A DNA stretch of 64,000 bases from Affinirhizobium lemnae (GCF_022968395.1 NZ_JALJQZ010000005.1:1-64000), one strand, 5' to 3'; numbered from the stretch's first letter, positions 1 to 7,625 are shown. Notes: generated by a model not told the origin, from the sequence alone. A program made the numbers and translations.

Positions 1-71
1 CAAGCCGGAGGTCTCTCCACTACGATGTAGAACTCGTCCAGTCCTCCACCGTAGGTGGAGGTTTACTTTGA

Positions 72-959
72 TTACAACGGACGTGCGCTGTCAGAAGCCT
101 CTGACATCGGCACGGTCAGGAAACCGCGAGGCTTCTTGATACCGTCACCAAACGCGAAGGCGCTGCCTTCCTGAATGTTAAATTCATCCGTGACATTCTC
201 AGCGACAAAGGTTTCCAGATTGAACTGGCTGTCATCGATCATCCACTGTGTGAGCGATGGATAGGCGTAGACTTCACCCATCGGCGGAACGATCTCGCCC
301 AACAGCGGGGTTTCTGTTTCGTTGCGAGGATCACGTTCCCCGACCCAGCCAGCAGTTGCGCCACGGCGATTGATCAGTTTCTTATAATCGCTGGTGCTGA
401 CCAGGACGCCCCCGCCCGTCGCGGCTCGCATCGGTGACAGCGCGATAAGTTGGTTCTGGATAAGGCGATCAATTTGCGTCGGGACAGTGAAGCCGCCATC
501 CGGGCCGGAGTCGCTCGACATTCCAGCGCGGGGCTGAAGGTTCAGCATTGCATCCGGCTTGCCGCTGCGCAGAAACTCTGTCACCGCAGCGCTTGCCTGC
601 TTCATTTCGGGATTGCCACCGCCATCAGCCGCGCCGCCGAGCTTCATCGCAGCGATTTGGGCGTTCAGCTGATCGATATGGCCGTTCATTTCGTTCAGTT
701 CGCGCTTGTGGCCGGACTTGAACTCCTCAACGCTCGCCTGAAGTTGGGCAAAGATCGCAGCGTTTGCCCGCACGGAAACGATACCGCGCATCCGCGAATT
801 CATCGGAGCAAGCATTACCATCGCCATATTTGTCGCAACGGCGTGGGGTTCGGTGAACAGCATGGTGACCGGATGAGCCATGGCTGGAGAGAGCGACATG
901 GCGACGGCGAAGGTGCAAAGCGCAACGAGTGCGAGACCGAGGATAATGTTCTTTGTCAT
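72..959 (-). CDS. Truncated HK97-family major capsid-like protein with a signal-peptide-like N-terminus
   Basis: 295 aa. Residues about 57-110 form a charged coiled-coil like the HK97 delta (scaffold) domain. Residues about 150-285 match the N-arm and start of the capsid fold in a typical order: SDSGPDGGFTVP, then ATAGWVGERDPR, then GDGIKKPRGFL. A complete capsid continues for another 150-200 residues, but here the frame stops ten or so residues after KKPRGFL, so the C-terminal half is missing. The first 28 residues look like a cleavable signal peptide (hydrophobic core, then AMA), which is odd for a cytoplasmic capsid. The ATG at 959 has an AGGA at suitable spacing, whereas the internal ATG at 803 (MNSRMRG) has no visible ribosome site. 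Likely a pseudogene or a domesticated fragment. Confidence 0.7.
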   Translation of the reverse strand: MTKNIILGLALVALCTFAVAMSLSPAMAHPVTMLFTEPHAVATNMAMVMLAPMNSRMRGIVSVRANAAIFAQLQASVEEFKSGHKRELNEMNGHIDQLNAQIAAMKLGGAADGGGNPEMKQASAAVTEFLRSGKPDAMLNLQPRAGMSSDSGPDGGFTVPTQIDRLIQNQLIALSPMRAATGGGVLVSTSDYKKLINRRGATAGWVGERDPRNETETPLLGEIVPPMGEVYAYPSLTQWMIDDSQFNLETFVAENVTDEFNIQEGSAFAFGDGIKKPRGFLTVPMSEASDSARPL

Positions 960-986
960 GGGATAGTCCTAGCTTTTGCCTGTGGG

Positions 987-1316
987 TCAGACTTTGAAGA
1001 GAGCAAGCAACTGTTGGGCTTGTTCGGATGTCAGCTCTTCAGGGTCCGGTTCACTTTCGGTTTCGTCTTCACCGATGGATTGCCAGCCGTTTGCAGCTAT
1101 GGCTTTGGCAGCGGTGCGTGAAAATCCGTGTGTGCGGAGAAATGCTTCGAAGTCGCGGCGCGACCTGATCGCATCGGCGGAAGATGTTGGCTCTGCTGAG
1201 GAGAGGTGAGACATTCCACCAGGCGCATTAACGGACAAGGTTCCGCAGTCGTCAGAGGCGGCTTCAGGCTCGTTGCGCTCCTCTTGCCTGCATCCCGCAG
1301 GGTTCAATTCGCTCAA
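987..1316 (-). CDS. Prohead-protease C-terminal-like small protein or remnant
   Basis: 109 aa if begun at the TTG at 1316, which overlaps the stop of the preceding 45-codon ORF (TTGA). The segment SRRDFEAFLRTHGFSRTAAK resembles the conserved tail of HK97-type prohead proteases, which follows the peptidase domain and lies just before the capsid gene, as here. The peptidase domain itself is absent. The tail is followed by an acidic stretch and a LALFKV end. The same frame stays open about 120 bp upstream of the TTG and encodes similar acidic, proline-rich sequence, so the gene may really be joined to the upstream ORF by a frameshift. A remnant is most likely. Confidence 0.5.
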   Translation of the reverse strand: MSELNPAGCRQEERNEPEAASDDCGTLSVNAPGGMSHLSSAEPTSSADAIRSRRDFEAFLRTHGFSRTAAKAIAANGWQSIGEDETESEPDPEELTSEQAQQLLALFKV

Positions 1317-1450
1317 CTCGACTTGCGCCGGATCTTCTGATTTTGGAGTTGCCTCGTTTGCCCAGCATCCCGCTGGCGGCTTTCGTCTGACACGGCGGCA
1401 AAGCTGTCACAAACTTCTGAGGCTGACAAGAGGGCTTCATTCGACGACAT
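1313..1450 (-). CDS. Small ORF (45 aa) upstream of the protease-tail gene
   Basis: Encodes 45 aa beginning MSSNEALLSASEVCDSFA. Its ATG lies inside the end of the preceding gene, with GGGGA 7 nt upstream, and its stop overlaps the TTG of the next ORF. I do not recognise it. The close coupling on both sides argues that it is, or recently was, translated. It may be the N-terminus of the following gene, separated by one indel. Confidence 0.35.
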   Translation of the reverse strand: MSSNEALLSASEVCDSFAAVSDESRQRDAGQTRQLQNQKIRRKSS

Positions 1451-1715
1451 GAAGATTTCCCCGCTTTGGCGCTTCAGGTGCGCGAAACACGTCCGCCATG
1501 CCGGACAGAATGTCCGCGAACTCGAAGCGGTTGATACCGCTTCCGAGCATCACCGCAGCCGCAGCGCCATTCACGACGCCTTCGAGGATGGCTTCAGGCG
1601 AGAAGCCTTGCTGGCCGAATTTAGGCCAAAGGTTGAAGACAGCATTGGCGATGGCCTTCGCCTGCATTTCGTGCCGAGCAGCGGCGGCATCAGGCGTCTG
1701 GTTATCGTTGTTCAT
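1437..1715 (-). CDS. Hypothetical protein of the integrated element (92 aa)
   Basis: Begins MNNDNQTPDAAAARHEM at an ATG with GAGGA 7 nt upstream; the longer open frame upstream overlaps the previous gene and was not used. No family recognised. The sequence looks helical and soluble, with an alanine/glycine-rich middle (VVNGAAAAVMLGSG). It starts 10 bp after the zinc-finger-like gene ends and overlaps the next ORF, so it belongs to the same transcript. Confidence 0.6.
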   Translation of the reverse strand: MNNDNQTPDAAAARHEMQAKAIANAVFNLWPKFGQQGFSPEAILEGVVNGAAAAVMLGSGINRFEFADILSGMADVFRAPEAPKRGNLHVVE

Positions 1716-1725
1716 TCGAAGATCC

Positions 1726-2223
1726 TCAGGTGAAGTTGAAGGTGGATTGATTGTCGTTCGGCGCTGCTGAGGCGCTGAAAAAGGCGCGTTTGCAGGCTGG
1801 TGAGCACCAATGCGGGACGCGACCAGCCGCGCGGCGCGGAGCTGGAAAGACCTCGCCACATTGGCGGCAGGTGAGACGTTGCGGGTTTGGCTTCGAGGCC
1901 TTCTGACGCCATGCCTTCATCTGCTGGTTCTTCGATGCAGATCGGCAGGCGGGCGAACAAAACCGCAGCGGGCGACCATTTGGCGGAGTCTGTTCGAAGG
2001 GCGCGCCACATTCAGCGCAGGCTGCAGTGAGCGGTTTTCGTGCGGCGACCGGCACGGAAAGCGGAAGCTGGTCGCCCCCCGTATCCTCCAATTGTCCAGG
2101 TACACAAAAAATTTTTCCTACCGTTTTTTTTATCGCGCCGGGTTTTTTTGACATAGGCGGGCGGTCAGGGGGAGTTTGCGCCAGACTTTTGGCCGGGGGG
2201 TGGGTCTTGCGTTCACATCCCAT
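1726..2223 (-). CDS. Protein with two CxxC-type zinc-finger-like motifs
   Basis: About 165 aa from the ATG at 2223, which overlaps the end of the replication-like gene and has AAGGGG 7 nt upstream; an internal ATG at 2154 (MSKKPG) is possible but lacks a ribosome site. Two similar treble-clef-like motifs are visible: CAECGAPFEQ followed by RFCSPACR, and CRQCGEVFPAP followed by HWCSPACK. Both have the C-x2-C plus C-x3-C spacing of small zinc-binding modules. Probably binds DNA or a partner protein within the element's replication or packaging module. Function unknown. Confidence 0.65.
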   Translation of the reverse strand: MGCERKTHPPAKSLAQTPPDRPPMSKKPGAIKKTVGKIFCVPGQLEDTGGDQLPLSVPVAARKPLTAACAECGAPFEQTPPNGRPLRFCSPACRSASKNQQMKAWRQKASKPNPQRLTCRQCGEVFPAPRRAAGRVPHWCSPACKRAFFSASAAPNDNQSTFNFT

Positions 2224-3064
2224 CGCGCAGCCCCTTGGCCGACAAAATCGGTAAATCTGGCAAATCATTCCGTCCGTGCGATTGGTCCAAGCTCCACAGT
2301 GATCCGCCTGTTTCACGCTGCCTTACGGGCGCTGCTTGCGTGAAGCGATCCGCATAGACCGCAAGCGGTGCAGGATGTTTTTGCTCATTTCGGAGGGGTT
2401 CAACACGCTGAGCGTGTGAGGGTTTTCGAGCGAATGCCGCACTCACCTTCTCAAAAGCCGAAATCTTGGCATCGTCTGGCTTAGAGAGGTCTTTTTTAAC
2501 TCCAGTCACTGAAGTGTTCAAACGTTTGAACCCTATCCCTCGCGTGATCCAACCTATCCAGCGACTGCAAACAATGCGAATGACGTTGGTGAGGCTCTTG
2601 CGCCCTTGCTGTGGCCGCTCTCGCACCGACACATGTCCGAGATCTTTAGAACGCGCTTTGCGAAGAGCGTTTTGAACAGTCGTTCGGCTAACGCCTGCAA
2701 TTCGTGCCAACTCATCAAGACACAGATCGCAGAAACCTTTGCGCTTGCATGTATCAGCGACAACACCAAGCACTGCTTGTTCAGCCAAGCTGTAATGAGC
2801 TTTGACATCCGGTGGCGTGTTCGCGCCTGCCCACTTGCGCCGACGCGCAATCATCTTGGCGCGATCCTCGTCAGTGTGTTTGGCTACACGAATAGAGCGG
2901 ACGGCCTTGGCGGCGGCACTGACTAGACCTTGACGCTCGTGTGCCTTCGTCACGCCTTTGGTCGCGAGCCCTTCCTCGAAGCGACGAACAATGGCGCTGT
3001 CAGATCGAAGACTGAAACGCTGGTTCAATCTGAGAAGCGCCGGAGACGGTGTCAGATCAGCCAT
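2213..3064 (-). CDS. HTH-domain replication-initiator-like protein
   Basis: About 283 aa from the ATG at 3064 (MADLTPSP), 9 nt after AGGAGG; an ATG six bases upstream is the alternative. Residues about 95-155 contain a helix-turn-helix of the form ELARIAGVSRTTVQNALRKA, followed by a basic wing-like segment. This layout resembles HTH proteins that start replication on rhizobial phages and islands. The C-terminal third is low in recognisable features. It is the first substantial gene inward from the attachment site and is translationally coupled to the zinc-finger-like gene. A transcription regulator remains possible. Confidence 0.6.
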   Translation of the reverse strand: MADLTPSPALLRLNQRFSLRSDSAIVRRFEEGLATKGVTKAHERQGLVSAAAKAVRSIRVAKHTDEDRAKMIARRRKWAGANTPPDVKAHYSLAEQAVLGVVADTCKRKGFCDLCLDELARIAGVSRTTVQNALRKARSKDLGHVSVRERPQQGRKSLTNVIRIVCSRWIGWITRGIGFKRLNTSVTGVKKDLSKPDDAKISAFEKVSAAFARKPSHAQRVEPLRNEQKHPAPLAVYADRFTQAAPVRQRETGGSLWSLDQSHGRNDLPDLPILSAKGLRDGM

Positions 3065-3293
3065 GATCATACACCTCCTCGAAGCCAGCACTCGTAAGAG
3101 CACATGCCCAGGCAACAGCGGCCATCAGTTGATCAGCATTCAGCTTGAACCGACGGCGCAGGACGGGCCAAACAGGTCCGCGAACCTCATCCCAATTGGC
3201 CGCCAGCCATTGAGCGGCGCGCTCAAATTCGCCCAAGCTATGCCCAAGAAACAGCGCTGATGAAGCGAGGAGAAGCTTGAAATGGCGCTTCAA
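3057..3293 (-). CDS. Putative small protein before the replication-like gene
   Basis: The frame ending at 3057 reads as plausible protein (GEFERAAQWLAANWDEV, then NADQLMAAVAWACAL) and carries the ribosome site of the next gene at its 3' end, as in a coupled pair. No good start is visible: the TTG at 3293 is the most reasonable, and any start further upstream would run into the tRNA fragment. About 78 aa, no family recognised. Confidence 0.35.
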   Translation of the reverse strand: MKRHFKLLLASSALFLGHSLGEFERAAQWLAANWDEVRGPVWPVLRRRFKLNADQLMAAVAWACALTSAGFEEVYDHG

Positions 3294-3332
3294 GCTCGAT
3301 AGATGATGCCGCGTTTCCGGTAGGCGTACCGT

Positions 3333-3378
3333 GTTGACATCGTAGGGGTCACAAGTTCGATCCTTGTCACGCCCACCA
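3333..3378 (+). other. tRNA-Val(GAC) 3' fragment marking an attachment site
   Basis: The sequence runs from the anticodon loop (TTGACAT) through the 3' anticodon stem, variable loop, T arm and acceptor strand to CCA. It matches the 3' portion of an alphaproteobacterial tRNA-Val(GAC). The bases upstream cannot form the missing anticodon 5' strand, D arm or acceptor, so this is a fragment and not a functional tRNA. It is the expected product of integration into a tRNA 3' end, with the intact gene at the other end of the element. Confidence 0.8.
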
Positions 3379-3387
3379 TTCCTATTC

Positions 3388-3420
3388 AAAAAGGCCTTCA
3401 GAGCGATCTGGAGGCCTTTT
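3388..3420 (+). terminator. Rho-independent terminator of the original tRNA-Val gene
   Basis: A perfect 9-bp inverted repeat (AAAAGGCCT / AGGCCTTTT), extended by an inner CAGA/TCTG pairing, lies 10 bp after the tRNA fragment. It ends in a T run. Its retention suggests that the DNA to the right is the original chromosomal flank. Confidence 0.8.
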
Positions 3421-3480
3421 GGTTTTAGGGCACGAAATTCCGTTCGCCCTCCTGAACATGAGTAGGCCAGAGGGCCAAGG

Positions 3481-4068
3481 CTATTCTTTCCATCGGCATT
3501 CGATAACGCCGTCCAAGGCCTCTATGGCACGCCCGAGTGCGCGGTAGTTTATTTTCTTGCCGATCCATCCGGCGCGCTGAAAATAGCACCCTGTGCGAGC
3601 CGCCTTGTCGAGATCCTTCATTGTCCAGCGAATTTCCAGGCAACGCTGTCGCACGTCATCGAGTGCGGGATGACCTGTGCTTTTGTAGGTTGATCTGACC
3701 GCGCGACAGAATCCGTGATAGCGCGCCACCTGGCAGATATTCGTCCAACTGGAGTGCGGAAAGGCCTCTACGATTTCCTGGACGCTGGCTATTGGATAGA
3801 GACGTCTCAGCTTGGCGAGTTCCACGGCCGTCCAGACGTGAATTTTTCGTCTCAATCCGAGCAGTTGGCATCGATTAGCAATCGCTGCGCGCGTACGGTG
3901 TGGCAGAAGCTTGCTCATCAGATCATACTCACCCTGATGAGCAATCAGGACCGCCTCCTCCTCGCGGCTCCAGAGCCTGTCGCCCTTCATGTTCTGGCCG
4001 TGCTTACGCATCCGCCGACGGCTGCGCTGACCCATTTTCACCGCACGAGTCAAATAGTCCAGGCTCAT
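3481..4068 (-). CDS. Protein with two tandem Myb/SANT-like repeats
   Basis: 195 aa with a clear GAGGTGA ribosome site before the ATG. After a basic N-terminus, two tryptophan-led helical repeats are visible, starting LWSREEEAVLIAHQ (about residue 32) and VWTAVELAKLRRLYP (about residue 78). Each is followed by a helix like those of Myb/SANT or GcrA-type DNA-binding modules. The C-terminal part has further spaced aromatic residues. It is probably a DNA-binding protein from an accessory region. It lies just outside the tRNA boundary. Function unknown. Confidence 0.6.
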   Translation of the reverse strand: MSLDYLTRAVKMGQRSRRRMRKHGQNMKGDRLWSREEEAVLIAHQGEYDLMSKLLPHRTRAAIANRCQLLGLRRKIHVWTAVELAKLRRLYPIASVQEIVEAFPHSSWTNICQVARYHGFCRAVRSTYKSTGHPALDDVRQRCLEIRWTMKDLDKAARTGCYFQRAGWIGKKINYRALGRAIEALDGVIECRWKE

Positions 4069-4292
4069 CGCTCACCTCTGGTCGCAGCGAACGGCGTGTA
4101 TCTACAGGCGCCGAGCACAAAGGCAGCTTTCCTCTTGTCCATCCCTCAGAACGCACCTGAACTGCACTGCCGTAGACGCCACCATACGGCAACTGTTGAG
4201 CACCTCCCCTTACCGACCTGAAACTTCGCTCTCGCGGTGAGAAGAGATGAAACTCACCAACCGAATTGATGAATAGCCGATCACTGTGCGAC

Positions 4293-4566
4293 TAATACCA
4301 AATGTCGGTGATAGGGACCGATTACGCCGGAGCGATTTTGGTTTGTGGCGAGAAGAAAACCACAGTCGGACCTGAAGGTCCGGCGCCGATTTTCGACGAC
4401 GTCCAAAGGCCAAAGCGCCCGATGCTTCGCACGGGCCGGATTTCCTCGATCGACTCTGTCGCAATCCTCCACCGATGCGGCAGCATCGCTCTCCGGTATG
4501 CGTCCCACGCCGGATGAAGGTCCCCGGTCCCACGAAATCGGTTCAGATCATCGACATTTGGTATTA
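4293..4566. repeat. MITE-like element, 274 bp with 31-bp terminal inverted repeats
   Basis: The left end (4293-4323) and the reverse complement of the right end (4536-4566) both begin TAATACCAAATGTCG and end ACCGATT, with about four to five mismatches over 31 bp. The interior has no convincing gene, although an 86-codon minus-strand frame crosses it. Size, paired ends and lack of a transposase gene fit a non-autonomous miniature element. No clear target duplication is visible beyond a possible 2-3 bp at the ends. Confidence 0.6.
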
Positions 4567-5230
4567 ACCCTTGCGGCATCACTCAAATCGTTGTGAGGAA
4601 TCATCCGATCACCCGTTATACGAGTACAAACAGAATAAAAAGATAATGTCGTTAAATATGATAAATAATCATATTAATACATGAATTTTAAATAAGCCAG
4701 CATGATCGATCTGATGTGGATCCCCTACCGGGCTGAAACAACAACCAACAGACAGATTTTGCCTGGGCAATTCAGAACGTCGGCAAAGTCATGGGCCCGC
4801 AGATTACGCGCGCAATTGCCACGTCACCGGAAAAATCGGCTTTCTCGTCTCAGATGGCTTCAACGACAGCTCCAAGCCTGTGGCGGCGCCTAGAATCTGG
4901 TGGGTTGACCCTGCCGGAAGCCAATCAATCGCGACGTCAGCGATACGTTGGACGGCGAAGCGACAAGGTTACTATTTTCGATACCGCTTGCCCACGCGCT
5001 CGCGACGGAGACAACGGTACAATGATCGGGTCAGCCGATTCCGCCAGAGACCGTTTCACGCAGCCAGAGTTGCACATACTCTGGCTTCCCTTTCGAGGTT
5101 AGCGCGTTGGAAGACGGATCTCAGTCCGTAAGCGCTCTTTCCATGCAAATCAGAAGCTCATCGCGGATCATGAGCTTGTAAAAAGTCCTGGAGCCGGGCA
5201 GCAGATCCTGCACCCGGCTCGCGTTGAACT
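4567..5230. other. Gene-poor gap
   Basis: Contains an AT-rich patch around 4620-4700 that could hold promoters, then about 400 bp of GC-rich sequence whose short frames lack ribosome sites and recognisable families. Fragments such as the frame reading HVTGKIGFLVSDGFNDSSKP (about 4820-4880) may be decayed coding sequence. I see no supported gene. Confidence 0.5.
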
Positions 5231-5548
5231 TTACCAGCGCGGCGGACCACCCCAGCGGCGATCCCAACCCCCGTGATGGTGATGGTGGCGCGGCGGCGGG
5301 CCCCAACCCCAGCCCGGCGGTGGCGGCGGCGGGCGGTGATAGCGCGGCGGTGGCGGTGGGCGGCGCGGTACGCACTCACCCCAGCGGTTCAATCTCCAGC
5401 CGCGCCCGCAGGCCCAGTCAACTTTCTCAATCAGACCCGATACTGCACCGTTCGCCGGAACTACTTTCGGTGCGACGGGCATGGGTTGCGCTTCGGCGGC
5501 AAGCGCGCCGGTAGCAAGGATTGCGGCAGCCAAAAACATAGACTTCAT
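5231..5548 (-). CDS. Small secreted GCG_CRPN-type protein, Pro/His/Gly-rich
   Basis: 105 aa from the ATG at 5548, placed 6 nt after GAGGTG; the GTG nine bases upstream overlaps that ribosome site. It has a signal peptide (MKSMFLAAAILATGALAAEA), then the cysteine motif VDWACGRGWRLNRWGECVPR, which is typical of rhizobial GCG_CRPN proteins. A tail of polyproline, a HHHHH run and RRWGGPPRW follows. It probably acts in the periplasm or cell envelope; the histidine run could bind metal (inference). It appears monocistronic. Confidence 0.8.
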   Translation of the reverse strand: MKSMFLAAAILATGALAAEAQPMPVAPKVVPANGAVSGLIEKVDWACGRGWRLNRWGECVPRRPPPPPRYHRPPPPPPGWGWGPPPRHHHHHGGWDRRWGGPPRW

Positions 5549-5753
5549 GATCGTCACCTCAGTTTCGATAATGAGGAAATTAGAAACTGGAAACTGAACG
5601 GCTTCTGAACCATCCGTTCATGAAAACGTCGCTTTCCCTCTCCTATAAGCGCCGAAACCTTGTACCAACCGTGACTTGACACTTGACGCTCTGGCTCCAA
5701 TTGCCCGCAGACAAATGATCAAGGCATTCGCGGTTTGGCGCTGATTTAAGATC

Positions 5754-7568
5754 ATGAACAGGAAGGCTGCAGGCCCGATGCAGACGCTGGCTCCCGGAGC
5801 GATATTCAAGTTCGGACAAACCTGGGGCAAGCTCCTGAAAAGGAAGGCCTTTACGCGCGGCTCCGAGATCGGACTGATCTTTTCCGGCATTCTGATCGGC
5901 ATCGGCGCTGGCTGCGCGGTCAGCGGCATGAGCTGGATTTCGAAGGCCTTGCACAGCCTCATCTTCGGCATCGAAATGAGCGAGTGGCTGAGCGCCTCGG
6001 AAATTGAGAATAAACTTGTCGTGCTGTGCGCGCCCATTGTCGGAGGCATCATTCTCGGCTGCGTGCTTTTCATTCTGTCGCGTCGGCGAAAGCGCGCAAT
6101 GGTCGACCCAATCGAGGCCAACGCGCTCTATGGCGGGCGCATCTCGCTGACCGACAGCGTGATCGTCGCGGTGCAGAACCTGATCTCCAACGGCTTCGGA
6201 GCCTCCGTCGGACTGGAAGCCGGCTACACCCAGCTCTCCGCAGGCCTGGCATCAAAACTTGGCTCCAAGCTCAAATTGCGGCGGGAAGACATGCGCGTCC
6301 TCGTTGGCTGCGGAGCCGCCGGTGCCATTGCCGCGGCTTTCAATGCACCGCTCACCGGCGCCTTCTACGCATTCGAGCTCATCATCGGCACCTACAGCAT
6401 GGTTGCCCTGGCGCCGGTCGTTGTCTCGGCCATCGTGGCAACCTTCGTGGCGCGCGGCTTTTCCGGCGACAGCTTCCTGATCGAAGTCGGCGAAATAGGC
6501 ACCATCACACCTGCGGATTACATCCCGGCCATTGCGCTGGGCGCAATCTGCGCAGGCGTCGGTATCCTGATCATGCAGGGCGTCGCCTTCATCGAGGAAA
6601 CGGCGCGCAAGAGTTCGCTTCCTCCCTACCTGCGACCGGCACTTGGAGGAATCCTGATCGGGCTGATGGCCATGGTAACGCCGCAGGTTCTTTCTGCTGG
6701 ACATGGCGCGCTTCATATCAATCTGGATAGCCAGGCCCCGGTGCAGGTGCTTATCTGCCTCTTCCTGCTCAAATCGGTCGCCTCGGCGGTGTCGATCGGG
6801 TCCGGCTTCCGTGGTGGCCTGTTCTTCGCATCACTCTTCATGGGCGCATTGCTTGGCAAGATATTTGCCATGCCTGCTGACTTCATCACGACCGGTTCCC
6901 TGACGCCGACCGTGCTGGCGGTGGTGGGAATGAGTGCGCTGGCCGTTGCAATCATCGGCGGCCCGCTGACCATGACCTTCCTCGCGCTGGAAATCACGGC
7001 TGACTTCCCCATCACGGCCCTCGTTCTGGCGGCCGTCATCACCTCATCGCTCGTCGTGCGAAATACATTCGGCTACTCCTTCGCGACATGGCGTTTCCAC
7101 TTGCGGGGAGAAAGCATCCGCTCGGCCCATGATGTCGGCTGGATCCGCAACCTGACCGTCGACAAGCTGATGCGTGCGGATGTGAAATGCGCGAAGCTCG
7201 CTATGTCATTGGATGAGTTCCGGGAGGCATTTCCGCTCGGCTCAGCCAAGAGAGCAATCCTGCTGGACGATAACGACCGCTATGCCGGGATTGTATCGAT
7301 ACCGGAGGTTTACGCCGAGGAGGTCGAAAGCACGAAGCCACGGACCGAGGTCAAGGATTTTCTCCAGTTCGAGAACGACTTCCTGTTGCCGAACATGAAC
7401 GCGAAGCAGGCGGCTGAAATCTTCGATCAGGCCCATGCGGAGGCTCTGCCGGTTATCAACAATCTCATCGACCGGCGCGTCATCGGCCAGCTCAGCGAAG
7501 CGCACACATTACGGCGATACTCCGAAGAACTGGATCGCCGCCGCCGTGAAGCCGTGGGCGAGATCTGA
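5754..7568 (+). CDS. Divergent ClC-family chloride channel/transporter with C-terminal CBS region
   Basis: 604 aa inner-membrane protein with about ten hydrophobic segments followed by a cytosolic CBS-like region from about residue 470. ClC hallmarks are GAAGAIAAAFNAPLTGAF (about 188-204) and GSGFRGGLFFASLFMGALLG. The gating glutamate is kept (GLEAG, Glu155). The usual GSGIP selectivity motif is replaced by ALYGGRIS, and the internal proton glutamate position after Glu208 is leucine, so chloride/proton exchange may be lost (inference from the EcClC scheme). The ATG at 5754 has a weak ribosome site; the ATG at 5778 is an alternative start. Monocistronic, convergent with glnII. Confidence 0.85.
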   Translation: MNRKAAGPMQTLAPGAIFKFGQTWGKLLKRKAFTRGSEIGLIFSGILIGIGAGCAVSGMSWISKALHSLIFGIEMSEWLSASEIENKLVVLCAPIVGGIILGCVLFILSRRRKRAMVDPIEANALYGGRISLTDSVIVAVQNLISNGFGASVGLEAGYTQLSAGLASKLGSKLKLRREDMRVLVGCGAAGAIAAAFNAPLTGAFYAFELIIGTYSMVALAPVVVSAIVATFVARGFSGDSFLIEVGEIGTITPADYIPAIALGAICAGVGILIMQGVAFIEETARKSSLPPYLRPALGGILIGLMAMVTPQVLSAGHGALHINLDSQAPVQVLICLFLLKSVASAVSIGSGFRGGLFFASLFMGALLGKIFAMPADFITTGSLTPTVLAVVGMSALAVAIIGGPLTMTFLALEITADFPITALVLAAVITSSLVVRNTFGYSFATWRFHLRGESIRSAHDVGWIRNLTVDKLMRADVKCAKLAMSLDEFREAFPLGSAKRAILLDDNDRYAGIVSIPEVYAEEVESTKPRTEVKDFLQFENDFLLPNMNAKQAAEIFDQAHAEALPVINNLIDRRVIGQLSEAHTLRRYSEELDRRRREAVGEI

Positions 7569-7601
7569 AACCTGCAAAAATCAATACTGGGAAAATGGAA
7601 A

Positions 7602-7625
7602 CGGCGCCGGGATGACCCGACGCCG
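7602..7625 (-). terminator. Likely terminator between the ClC gene and glnII
   Basis: Two 10-nt arms (CGGCGCCGGG / CCCGACGCCG) pair with one mismatch around a 4-nt loop. On the minus strand the hairpin follows the glnII stop and leads into GTTTCC; the T tract is short. Confidence 0.45.

Larger units (their letters stand above)
1..3378. mobile_element. Right end of an integrated prophage- or satellite-like element
   Basis: Every supported gene here is on the minus strand with overlaps or gaps below about 30 bp: an HTH replication-like protein, a double zinc-finger-like protein, small proteins, a prohead-protease-tail-like protein and an HK97-like capsid fragment. The row ends at a partial tRNA-Val gene (3333-3378), the usual scar of site-specific integration into a tRNA 3' end. 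The left end, the integrase and the intact tRNA would lie outside the window. Rep-like genes beside capsid genes fit either a decayed prophage or a capsid-carrying satellite; the visible part cannot separate these. Confidence 0.65.

Noticed and set aside
3301-3378. Functional tRNA-Val gene
   Set aside because: The 5' acceptor strand, D arm and anticodon 5' strand are absent; only the 3' part is present.
4702-5131. Two or three short overlapping plus-strand frames in the gap before the GCG_CRPN gene
   Set aside because: They lack ribosome sites, overlap each other and show no recognisable protein family; treated as noncoding or decayed.
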